From contig NC_133223.1 of the NCBI RefSeq assembly GCF_040436345.1, forward strand, positions 13,724,113 through 13,788,112: a stretch of 64,000 nucleotides of DNA. The letters are read 5' to 3'. The translations under genes and the position numbers were made by a program. Numbering within the stretch: position 1 is the stretch's first letter; every line of letters begins with the position of its first letter. The notes under the pieces are model-generated. The model ran no database searches, was not told the DNA's origin, and saw nothing but the letters and a program-made list of their open reading frames with translations. The stretch is from Pagrus major. Taxonomy: Eukaryota; Chordata; Actinopteri; Spariformes; Sparidae. Of this stretch, positions 39,201 through 51,200 are shown piece after piece.

Positions 39201-42200
39201 ATCACATGCGGGAGCAAGGAGCTTATTACAACTAATATCTACCTTTATTGTTAGGTGGCAACCTCTAGGGTCGAAGTAATTATGACGGCAGCAAAGGATT
39301 AGGTCAGGTGACGTAGTATGAAGAAAACAAAGTCCACATAGGGAACAGACTGAGCACAGAGCTTTTTTCTTCACCCCAAAGCTTAACTAAGCTAATGCTG
39401 CAGTGTGTGTTGGTCAGCTGGTCTCTTTTTTTTTTACTGCCGCACGCTTGCTCTCATTATTTACCTATATACCGTGCTAGTATTGTAATTATGAGCTTTG
39501 AGCCTGTACTCATCAGCCGCATTTCCAGCACTCTTTATCAGCCTTTTACCTCTTTCTTAATGCAGCTGATGCAAGACTCACTCCTTTGAATACTGATTTG
39601 GAGGTTGATTATCATGGCATTGGTAAAACCTACAAAGCATTTGGGTCAATCGACCTATTCATTAAGGTATCAGGACATGTTGCACTTTATAGTCATTATG
39701 CAAATTCAATTTTTGACCAGTTTCACAGTTTGAAAGAAATATAAATGCACAAAAAAGGGCTTTAGCGTCTATAATGCCTCATCTCTGATCCATTTTCTAG
39801 CTCTCTTTATCAACTCATTCCATTTTCTAAACCACTTCACTCCTTTCTCCTCTTTCCAGGCTTTATGTCCTACCTATTGAAAGCTTGTTCTATCTTCTCT
39901 GTCTTTTCATTGTAATACCAAGTTTCCTGCCTAAAATACAGAGACACTGATTAGTGTCTGATTTTCATGCAATAGAACAGAATAGAAAGTCCCCCAGTGT
40001 CTGCTGCTTGTTTTCTAAAGATATTTACATTTTCTAGCTTTAATTTACTTTATTTCTACTAAATGTATAACTCTGTGGACAGTCATGGTACATTAACACT
40101 GAGTTGGCAAGACTCCTTCCAAACCCCACAAAAATCGTATCCTCCCCTGCTTTAACATTTATACAATAGCATAAGAGACTGCTGAAAGACACTCAAAGTT
40201 GAGAGAATGTATTAAATAAATAATTATTAATTATTAAATAAACAGGAAGGAAATATAATCTTTTTATTGCAACACATGTTCAATACACCCTTTGCAGTTG
40301 CTTGGTGTTATCCCCTCAATCCACAGTTGCTTTTTTGCTCTGCTATGCCTGAGCATGCTTGTGATCTGCAAAAAAATTGCTGTTATCACTTGCTGCTATT
40401 GCTGTTCATACAGCATTTCAAAATCCCTACCCCCACCTGTAGTCTCTGAGTCTAACAGAGCCCAACAGGGTGCTACTGGCAGCTGGTATACAGAAGGCAA
40501 ACAAACAAAAGATCAGAAATGGATCAGGCTTTATGTACAAAATACATATTGATCCAAAAATACTATGATTTGCCAAGGATGTTCCAAGCAGAGGTGCTGG
40601 TGCCTATAGGCAATTGTGAGCATCCACCAGGAGATTATATTGTGATGTGACCATTACTAAAGAATAGGCTGTTGTCCACTGAAGATGAATAGAGAAATGA
40701 AAAGCTGGCAAAACAGTTTCTAGCTGTGAGCTAAATCTTGGTCCATTTCTATATTTAACTTTGTGGGCGTCCTGACAGCCTCCTGTAGGTTTGGACCACC
40801 CTGAGGATTCATACAGTGGTACAAAGGGGGTCATTTTGCATCACTAGGTGAATTAATGCTGTCTGAACAAAATGACAAGCAGTGGAAGCAAGGCTATAAC
40901 TAACAGCATACCATATCTCATCATATAAAAAAACACATACCTTTTTAATACCTGCACCTCCACAGGTCACTGAGCTATATTCATATTGTTGAAAGATTGT
41001 TTTTCTGTCATGTGACAGCCCATGTGTGGTCCTTGTCATGTGTGACACATCTTTCTTTTTAAAATCGTAACAAGTAGCCTGAGCTTTCCTTATGGTTTGT
41101 TAAAATAAGGCAAAGTATTTTGATAATTTTGATCTGTTGTGTTCATTTCAAATGCAGTTTTCAACCAGCAGCAGCACTTCAGAAGCGTGGCAGAGTCATC
41201 AGTGTAGACGCGAAGAGTGTTCATTCTGATTACCACAGTTCTTAACGATGCTGTAATAGTCTTTTGGGGGTTCAGGGTTGGAGTGGGGTGAGCACTCTCT
41301 ACTCACAACTCATTCCTGGAAAACATTCAGGAGACCCGTACTCTGACCCTGCACTATGTTCGTATGAATGTTTTGTGTTGCTCATCTCCATTATGGCAAT
41401 AAGCTACAAATTTCATGTGCAGTGTACTGTAGCCACACTGAAAAGAAAAAACAAGCCATAATCCCATGTAACCTTATCAAAAAGAGATGGGCTTTGCCAA
41501 TAAGCACCATCAGTTACATAAGATACAGCTGTTGTATGCAGAGAGCACTTTGCACCACTGAATGAATTGTAATGACTGCTTTGGCAAACACTTTCCAGAA
41601 ACAGAGACCTGACATTTGCTTATCTAAGAGGTGCTATTCCTCATAGTCACTAAAGGATTATTATTTTCTCAGCTGAAATAGAATGATGAATAAATATTGT
41701 GAAATCAATGGAAAGATAATCGAGGCAAATGAAGATAAAGGCATTGTGGGGTAGCCTCAAGGTAAATTTTGATTATTATTATTATACTATTGGGTCCATA
41801 TAGCATTTCATTATCTGTGCGGTGATGCAGGACTCGTCCCCCGCAACTCTGGTAACCAAAATAGAGGAGAAGCTTGTTCAGGTCATGTCTGTGTGTCCTG
41901 AGCTGATCAGGTAGAAATCATTGACTTTGTTATCCAATATTTTTTTTCTTAATTTCACAACAGCTCCTAGTAAAACCTTCAAAGGCCGACTGCTGTCTTC
42001 AACCTTTATTGGAAGTGTGTTTAGCTCGCTGCAAAGATGTGGACCTACATGCATAGTGAAGGCATAAGATAAAGATTGATTATTTGTCATCAAAAAGTAT
42101 AAATACAAAAATTAATTTTGAGTCCTACCTGGCTCACCCATAATTTGAGTGTTTTTGGTTAACTCTGGCAAAGGTGGTCCTTCTGTGAGCCCCATCACTA

Positions 42201-45200
42201 AGTAAACATAGAGTCATTACCTCCCACAATTACTCTCTCACTCACCCTCAATATAGAGAGGCTCCACCACATCATGATTGATAAGCTCGAAGTTTTCATG
42301 GCCAATCCAGTGCTCCACATTCCTTTTCCTTCCTGTGAAGAAGTTGTCCACCACAGTCACCTCATGGCCATCCATCATCAGCTTATCAGTCAGGTGAGAA
42401 CCCACAAAACCAGCCCCACCAGTAATCTGGTAGAAGAAGACACATGTATGATAACATCAGTAAATTATATTTTAACAGAAACTCCTGTCCTTTTGAGGGT
42501 TGATTTCTTAAAAGAGCAATGAAACACTACCTTTCAGCATGTACCTAACAAAATGTGGTGGTTGCTTTGTGTTCAGTTACTCCGTCAATAGACACACAAT
42601 ATTTATACAAATAAAGTTTAGATTTCTTCTAACAGGAATTTCTGGGTCTTATCCGTTTATTAATATTTGGCCATCATTCAAGCATTCACACAAGAACTTT
42701 GGCAAAATTAAAAGTTAAACCTTATAAAGTACAATTGAGGCTGGGCTGGGAATGTTAATAGTTTTTCAAGTATTTGGTCATAAACCAAATGACCAAATAC
42801 TTGCTTGATGGAAAGTCAGGGGATCACCAAAGTAGTACCATGAATGTCTGTGCAAACTCAGCCTGGACCAAAATGACGGACAGACAGACCTGCATTGCCA
42901 TTATTCCTTTTAAATTGTGTGAAATAGCTTCAAGTGCGGTTAGGGTTAGGGAGGGGGGATTTAATACAGCCCATGACAAAGTGATGCCAAAGTGTCTCAA
43001 TATAATGGTTATGGCCTCTGTATAATAGTTCTTGTGAATGTGATTGGTGGAAATTGTATGTTTGTCGCATACCAAAATTCTCTTCCGATCCTTTTCTGAC
43101 AGAAATTTCACAGGCGGGTATTTCTGAGAAAAACTGAGGGAGAGAGGAGACAAAGTGTGTAGTGAGAAACATCTCAAAGAAAAACACCATTAGAAGGAAG
43201 CAAAATAGGAATAAATAGAGCTAACTGTAAATCCAGTTCTTCAGTAATCAATAAATGGCATTTTATTGCATTGTATGAAACCACTCTCATAACACACCAT
43301 AAGTGAACTGCTTTCCTTGAGAAACTATTCTTTTCTGGTTAGCAGGCACTGAAGCAATTACTCCATCTTCTTTTAACCTTGAGATACAGATTTGCTGAAG
43401 GAAATGTGGGCAGGTGATTTTTTTTTTTATCTACAACACTTTACACTGTACTTAAAGTCATTCAAATAATTCATGTTCAATCAACTGAATTTACCACAGG
43501 TGGACTCATAGCAAAGGGTCTGAATACTTATGTCAATGTGATATTTCAGTTTTGCCTTTTAATACATTTGAAAAAAAATCTAAAATTCTGTTTCTGCTTT
43601 TTCACATGCTGTTTTGAATATAGATAATACAGTTTAAGGCTGCAACATAACAAAATGTGAAAAAAGTGAAGGGGTCTGAATACCTTCTGAATGCACTGTA
43701 TGTGTCTCATCTGCATTCAAGGCGTAACACATGCCTTAAATAACATCAAATATCCTCCAGTTGCAACATAACAGACCTTCATCATACATTCACAGATAAG
43801 CCTGTGCGTGCACAATGGTGCACTGCACAGTGTATTTTTCAGGAGAATCAAGTGGATATACAGTACATTCATTTTAAGGGTCTTGAAATCCAGTGGCACA
43901 TTGCAGGGTTATGGAAAAAAAGCATGCAGAGGGGTCATGGTGCTCACATGAATGCAACTGTCTAAACAAGTGGCTTTATAGCCACGTATAGCCTCATTAA
44001 CATTCAAGGTATCACAGGTGACAGAAAATTAACCACTAAAAGCACAATTTATCTGCCATCAGCAGGGAGAAACGAAACAGTCAGTGATGGCTTTTTAACG
44101 GGAATCCTGCTATACATAAGTCTCGTACCATGTGTCTTCTAATGTTGCAATATGTTTGGCTGTAGTGCTTTTCCGACATCTGGTAACTAGGGAGAAAACA
44201 TGACACTGATTCATGTTTAAAGGCTCATTTCAATTGATTTAGATAGTGCAGTCACACACTCGGTGGTCTAGTTTTGCTGGTCTTAATTCTATGAAATAGT
44301 CCATTAACCTTTACTGAGTATCGAGTTGGTATTTCATAAACAAAATATACCTCTAATGAGAGTGAGAGGAGGTGTCAATTGTCAGGAATCACAAGTTTAC
44401 AGTCGCACACTTTTCTCTTACTAATTCCGAGCATGTGTGTATGTGTACATGTTTGTGCACAAAAAAAGGGATACACACCTTTGCTCCAGATCACGAATCT
44501 TCTCTCTGAGAGGAGCCACAGCCTAGATGAGGTGAGAGCACAAGTTAATGTGGGTTCATTGTAGGTGTACAATGTCTCCTGACAGGCCGCAAATAAATAC
44601 AAAAATATTTTCTAATTTACTTTACTGCCTATGGCATGCAAGAGAAAATATGAAAGCAATTGTTTATTATCATTAGTCAGTGATGATTTATCTTTCTTCC
44701 TTTAGAATTATGTAGAGGAACAGAGATGTAAAACCTGACATTCTCAGTCATTTCCTCAGTAAATAAATAAACGTGTATATAAATATGTGGCTGACTTTTA
44801 TATCGTAGAGTGTCTTTGTGCATACCCGGTTTATCTGTTACCAAAATAAAATACGCTTCATTTAAAATGACAGCTTAGGAAGGAGACCTTGATATCAAAA
44901 GCACCATTTCATCAAGAAAACCACAATCTAGATCAAAAAACTCTTATGTGTGGGACATTAAAAACTACATAAATATCAGCAAGCAGAAACAACAATCCGG
45001 AAGCTGGTTTATTATTTACAGAATAATAAAACATGTGAATAAAGACTATATATTCTTTAACGAGTGGAAGAGTGTACAATTGAAAAACATTTTTTTCCCA
45101 TGTTTATACCATTAATCCTGCATGAGAAATTGTGTGTGTGACGTATTAGACAAGATGGATGAGGCAAGTCAGATGTGAGGGGATTGAGAGTGCCTGTACT

Positions 45201-48200
45201 TGGCTCAGAATATAGTAAAAATTATCTGATGTTGTACTGAAGTTCACAGTGAGCTCTGTTTACTTGAAGCAACTCACTCTTTCTTTTCTGTTGTTATCAA
45301 ATGTCCAAAGTGATGCATGAATTTAGGGTTTTATTAAAGGTATTTAAGTGCATATTTTAATACAATACAAAATAACAATGCGATACAAAATATCGAGTAA
45401 TATGCATCAAGTCAGTTGGCAGTTCGGGGTTGTCAATCAACATGTATATTAACCAAGTCAATTCAACATCATTCACTGGTTTAGTGACCCCAGTACAAAA
45501 AATAAAAAATGAAAGCTGAGAGATTTAATCCTGTAACTTATCTACAGCCATCTGCTGTGCACACATGCTTCAACTGTGGGGGATCTGTATGTCAATAAAC
45601 ACATCCAGTGTTCTTGGAAACAAAAACACTCGCATTTCCACATTTTTCCCACATTTTCTCAGGACTATTATGGACAACAGTCAGTTCATCTAAATGTGTC
45701 ATTAGCCTAAACAGACAACTGCTTAACTCGTAAGTTTGGGGTAATGGCAGAATTAATTTAACATGAAAAAGGGATTAATTGTAACCTCCATCAGTGCAGT
45801 TTGACCAAAACTCAATTTTTCAGGGAAATGCCAATATTAGGTGTAATAAATTCCAATATGAATATGAATGGTTTATTTACACACATTTTTGCAACAATCA
45901 GTCAAATCCGATTATCAAACACTTAAATAACGTGTGTAAATAACAAATAAATAACGGAGGTAGGATATTTCACAGTTTAACAATAAATCAGTGCACTGAA
46001 ACACTTTACTAGGAATTTAATAATCATAAATCACTGCAAGAATTTTATGCTGCATTACAATCACAAAAAAAAATAAATGTCATATTGGTGCTAACATCAT
46101 TAACACCTATACAATATATCTATGATAGCCAGCCGATAATATTGTTATAAATCAGTCGGGCTCTACCAATCAGTTATGTAGCATTTAAATTTCAGGGATA
46201 ATTCACATAAAAACCCGAAGAGTTGTACTTACAGGTAATAAAGAAATCTGCCTTTTGTGTGTTTTTTTCTGTACAGATAAGATAATAGACACATTTTACT
46301 TCTGACTTTTAATTTAGCTGCTGTGTAGTGTTAGTCAATGTGTTGAAAGACATCTATGTAAATGTGAAGCATTTTCTTTTCAGTGTAAATGTGTTCCAAA
46401 AATCCCAATTATTCCCAGCAGCACTTACTTTGCTCTTTCAAATGGGTAAAGTTTAAGACTTATAAAGAACAACTTTGACATTGCAATTGACAGTTAACTG
46501 ATATTTACTTTGGTAAATGTGTGTAAGTAGTGTGGGAATCAAAAAGTCTAAAAATATGTTTAATTGAATTTTAAATTGAAAGTATTTGACAAGACTATAT
46601 TAAAAATTCACCTTTTTACGCGATTCAGAGCATCAAATTTCATGGGCCCAATCAAAACTCCAGGGTTGGCTAAGGCATGTGGAGGTCGTGAATTAATGTA
46701 AATCAATAGATAGACTTACATATCTGTCTTTACAAGAGTGCATTCTAGTAAATGTGGAATAAAATGTTAATAAGGGAAAGAAATACTAGCTGATAACATA
46801 AAGAAGAGCTCCTTGGACCTGTAAAAGACAACACGTTCAGAAGGTGAAAACTGGTTGTGTGAAACTCACGTCATCAATTCTCTGTTCAATCCTAATATCT
46901 CCGTGTTCTTGTATTGATCTGTGATGATAGAAAGGCAAAGACAAGGAGAGTCGGATGAGATGATAGCAGCCATAATCACAAGGCCACAGAAAATAGCCTT
47001 TGACTTGAGGAGCACTGTTACAGTACGTAGCAACGCATGACTCAATGCCCTCACCCATCCATTCACAAGCGGCTATATGAATGAAATCCCCTCATCGTAT
47101 ATACACATATACACATTGTCCTGCTCATTGTTTGTGACACTTTATAAGAGCTTAAATATTGTCATCATACACCTATGCAGCACAGTCAATGCATGAATTC
47201 TCACTGTCAAAGCAAAAAGAGAGATGAATCTGTGATTTTTAGACACAAAACATTACTTATGAGTTTAATTTTATAAAATAATCTGATGTTTTTGTATACA
47301 CATCTGGTTTTGACATGGCATTGACGCCTCACATTTAGAGAGAAAAACAACCCATTAGTTCTAGCACTAGTCCTTTAAACAGCACCATCTCGACCACACT
47401 GTGGATATCACAGCTCAGCTTTATGTTTTGCCATGTAATTTATATACATGTTATGCTACAGTGCAGTCTGACAGTTTGTAATTAACACAGTGCCACATCA
47501 CTGAGACTGGGCAAGTCCACTATGAGGATCAAGCACTCATGACAGGAAGGGTTGGGTTAAACTATAAAATGACAAGTATTCAATAACTGAGTGTCAAATT
47601 TCTTAATAACATTTAATGTTTTATGACCACAGAATATCCACTGTAAAGTCCTGATTTTGCTTGATGGGAACAATCATAATGAGAAAAAATGACTAGTGGT
47701 TTTCGTCAATCCTTTTGTCGAGATTGGTTAATTTAACAGGTAAAACTACACAGCATAAAGGAGTAGAATGGCTCATGCTGATGAAATCACACTTATCATT
47801 TTCAGTTAATAACCTCATTAGACTACCCACCGATCCCACAAATATGACTTCAGAGGTAAGTAATCTGGGTGCCACTGCTTAGGGACACCTCTGATTCTGA
47901 TTAGTGAGTTTTGTGCGTTTAACCAGTCAGAAGAGGATGAATATAAAAAAGTATTATGTTTTCCACCCTTATTTGACACCATGAATGAGCAGAAGAAATT
48001 ATAATATTAAGATTAAGGATAGTATTTAAGTACATTACTTAACCTAGTAGTGCTAATGGTCTTTTTACAGAATATACTGATCTATTAAAGAGCCTACTCC
48101 ATTAATTTGACATTGTGAAAAATGTTGTCCAGAACCATGAGTTTGGTTACCACCATATCTAAAAGCAGTTAGAGTTATAGAGAAATGTATTACTGTACCT

Positions 48201-51200
48201 CATGTTCGTAAATGTTCCCCAGACGGCTGGAAAAAAGAAAAGAAACTTGTCACAAATATGTCACAACAACACGTTAGTGTCACATTCAGCAATATACCAG
48301 TGTGTCTAGACAAAGACAAACAGCCACACAGCTAAAGACAGCAAAGTGCTGAATAGATGGGTAACACTTTATATTAGGGAACACATATTAACCATGAACT
48401 AGTTTCTTATTAGCATGCATATTAGTAGCATATTGGCTGTGTTTAAGCCATTATAAATCACTTACTAATTTAGATACTTAGATACTTATTCTGAATGATC
48501 ATATTCTGCAACTACTAGGCCATTAACTACTGTGACAGTTTTCCCTCAATAACTTCCTAATCACTGCTTATTGATAGCGAGTTAGGAAGTTGTTGTAAAC
48601 CACTTAATAAGAATAAGCTAATAAGAAACTAGTTCATGGTTAATATGTGTTCCCTAATCTAAAGTGTTACCTTAGTGATCCATGAAAGAAAGTCTAACTA
48701 TATTTAAATGGATTAGTATGAAAATGTCTCTCAAATCTGGGCATTTCCTATTTATTTCCAGGTCTGAATGAGGACTTTGATATCTGTGTGTTGTCAATAT
48801 GATGGGGGTGTTTTTGTAAAGCAACACAAGAGACTAGATGTGCTGTCTGTGATCTTTAGGATGATGTTTGACACTATGGACTTGACTAGATTATTATGGG
48901 AATGTGGGTGGATTTTGATGTATTCTTGTATTGTTTTGGTCTGGTCTGTGTAGTTTATATTGTGGCCTTTGTCTGTCCTTGAAATTGTTGGCATCAGCTG
49001 TAACTTAGTATACTTTGTTGACTCCAGTGTAGGGGTGTTGCAGATAACCGTTATTGACAATAACTGATATTCAAAAAATTAAATATCTATGTTGTGTTAA
49101 TAACAGACATATGATAATGTTGTGTAAATAATCCAGCACCTCTTAAATCATTTCTGTTTCTTTCTGTTTTTGTTTTGTTATAGTAGGTGGCGGTAATGTG
49201 CCTTTACTACGGCGGCCAACTGTCATACAACAGAAAAAGAAAAAATAGCTGCAGTAACAGTTAGGCTGCATCCAAATGTCCAGACTTCACTGCACTTGTA
49301 GACTTTTTGGGCACGTTCGCGGGAAGCCCATGAGTCTTGAGGGCTGTCCATGTTGCCTTGCAGTCTTGCGCGCTCACAGACTTGATGTGATGACAGTGAA
49401 CACGTCTGCAAGTCCAGAGGGACATTTGGAGGCAGCCTTAATTGTAAGCATGTGTGTGGCATGGATCTGCTGTGTGACTCATTGATTTACTACTGCTGTG
49501 CAAAATGATGTCGAAACAATTGACATTTATGGTTACTCTCTCCACCTCCCCACACTCATTACCAGTGTTATTACGAGTGTTATCCCTTTGACAAAAAACA
49601 GACAAAACACACAATAAAAAAACAGTGAAGTGAAGATTAATTTGATCGAGAGGATTTTTTTTCATGACAGGCCTAATCCAGTGGTGTGCAAGATGTTCCT
49701 CTCCTTCTTAAATATCAGTGGGTTGGATATTGTTAATTTAGAGGCGCCTCTACTAAAATATAGCCAGACTGAAGTTATGGTGACTACTGGCCTGATGTTA
49801 TTCTTCTGTGTTGTAAGGAGCTGATCTAATTATTGTATTTTATCTTTTTATGAACTGTAATTCCATGTAATATCACTGGTTGGTTTATATGGATTGTATG
49901 TTTCACTAGTATCATCATGTGACCATCTTGTGACCATTTCTTGTCACATACAGGAGTGTGGTGGTGTCTCTGTGTGTCAACTAAGTCCAAGGAAGAGCAT
50001 TAGCTCCAAACATCACTTGTCGACGTGCTAATAAATTGCACTCAAGGGGAGCTACAGTGTGCAGATCTTTCTTCATATGTTTTTCCTCTAAGCTTCCTAG
50101 TTTTTTTTTTTTTATCTTCACATCAACCATCAGATCATAAACCAGACTGCCACAGTTAAAATGTCAGTTCAACCGTACAAAGCATTACTAGATAAAACTA
50201 GAAGGTCACTCAGGGAGCGCAAAGCACCGCCAAGGTTAACAGTCCACCCTTCAACCATATGCAAATCTGCAGACACAACCACTATATACTGATATATCTC
50301 CAGAACTACTGGATTTATATCAGAAAATGTTTGGGCCTAGCTGAAGCCTCGCCATCTTAGCCGTGTATCTATTATGTACATCTAAAGTGGAAGTAATTCA
50401 CAATCTTCTTTGGAAACTAGAAAACACTTCATTATTATGTACAAACTGTACGTAGAAATATCAGATTGAAGACTGAAATAACACCACGAACATGGCAGCT
50501 TTATTAAAAAAAAAGTGACAGAAACCTGTTAACAAGACAGATATTTTGACTAGAGTCAAATTTAAATTTGCATTTACAGAGAAAGATTTGTTACAATTGT
50601 ACCAGTTCTCCCATGAGATCTCTGCCCCTGAGTGCTCCATAATGACAGATTTCTGTATGAAGTTTGAGAAACTACATGTGTAGGCTGGGCTATAATATCA
50701 CAATATTTTTAGGCTGTATCGTGGTACTCGCCATCTATTCGATATTTTTGGGGTCTCCCCAAAAGCACTTCATAAATGCTAGGACTGGACTACAAAATCA
50801 AATAACAATGATATTTTTGACTAAATGTCTCAATATCGATATTATCGGGCGGCTGTAGCTCAGGAGGAAGAGCGGGTCATCTAGTAATCAGAAGGTTGCT
50901 GTTTCGAATCCCGGCTCCCCCCAGCTGCATGTCGAAGTGTCCTTGAGGAAGATACTGAACCCCAAATTGCTCCTGATGAGCAGTTGGCACCTTGCATGGC
51001 AGCCTCTACTATCAGTGTATGTGTGTGAATGGGTGAATGTGACAAGTGTTGTAAAGCGCTTTGAGCGGTCAGTAGACTGGAAAAGCGCTATAGAAATGCA
51101 AGTCCATTTACCAAAATGCGCCAATATTATTTGGATTCACACCATATTAACACAATGAGATTATTTAACCTAAAGAATGATCAGCAATGTGTCAAGTAAA

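Noticed and set aside
50848-50920. tRNA gene candidate (A and B boxes)
   Set aside because: The head continues into the SINE body shared by other copies in the window, and the cloverleaf is imperfect. It is a tRNA-derived SINE, not a tRNA gene.
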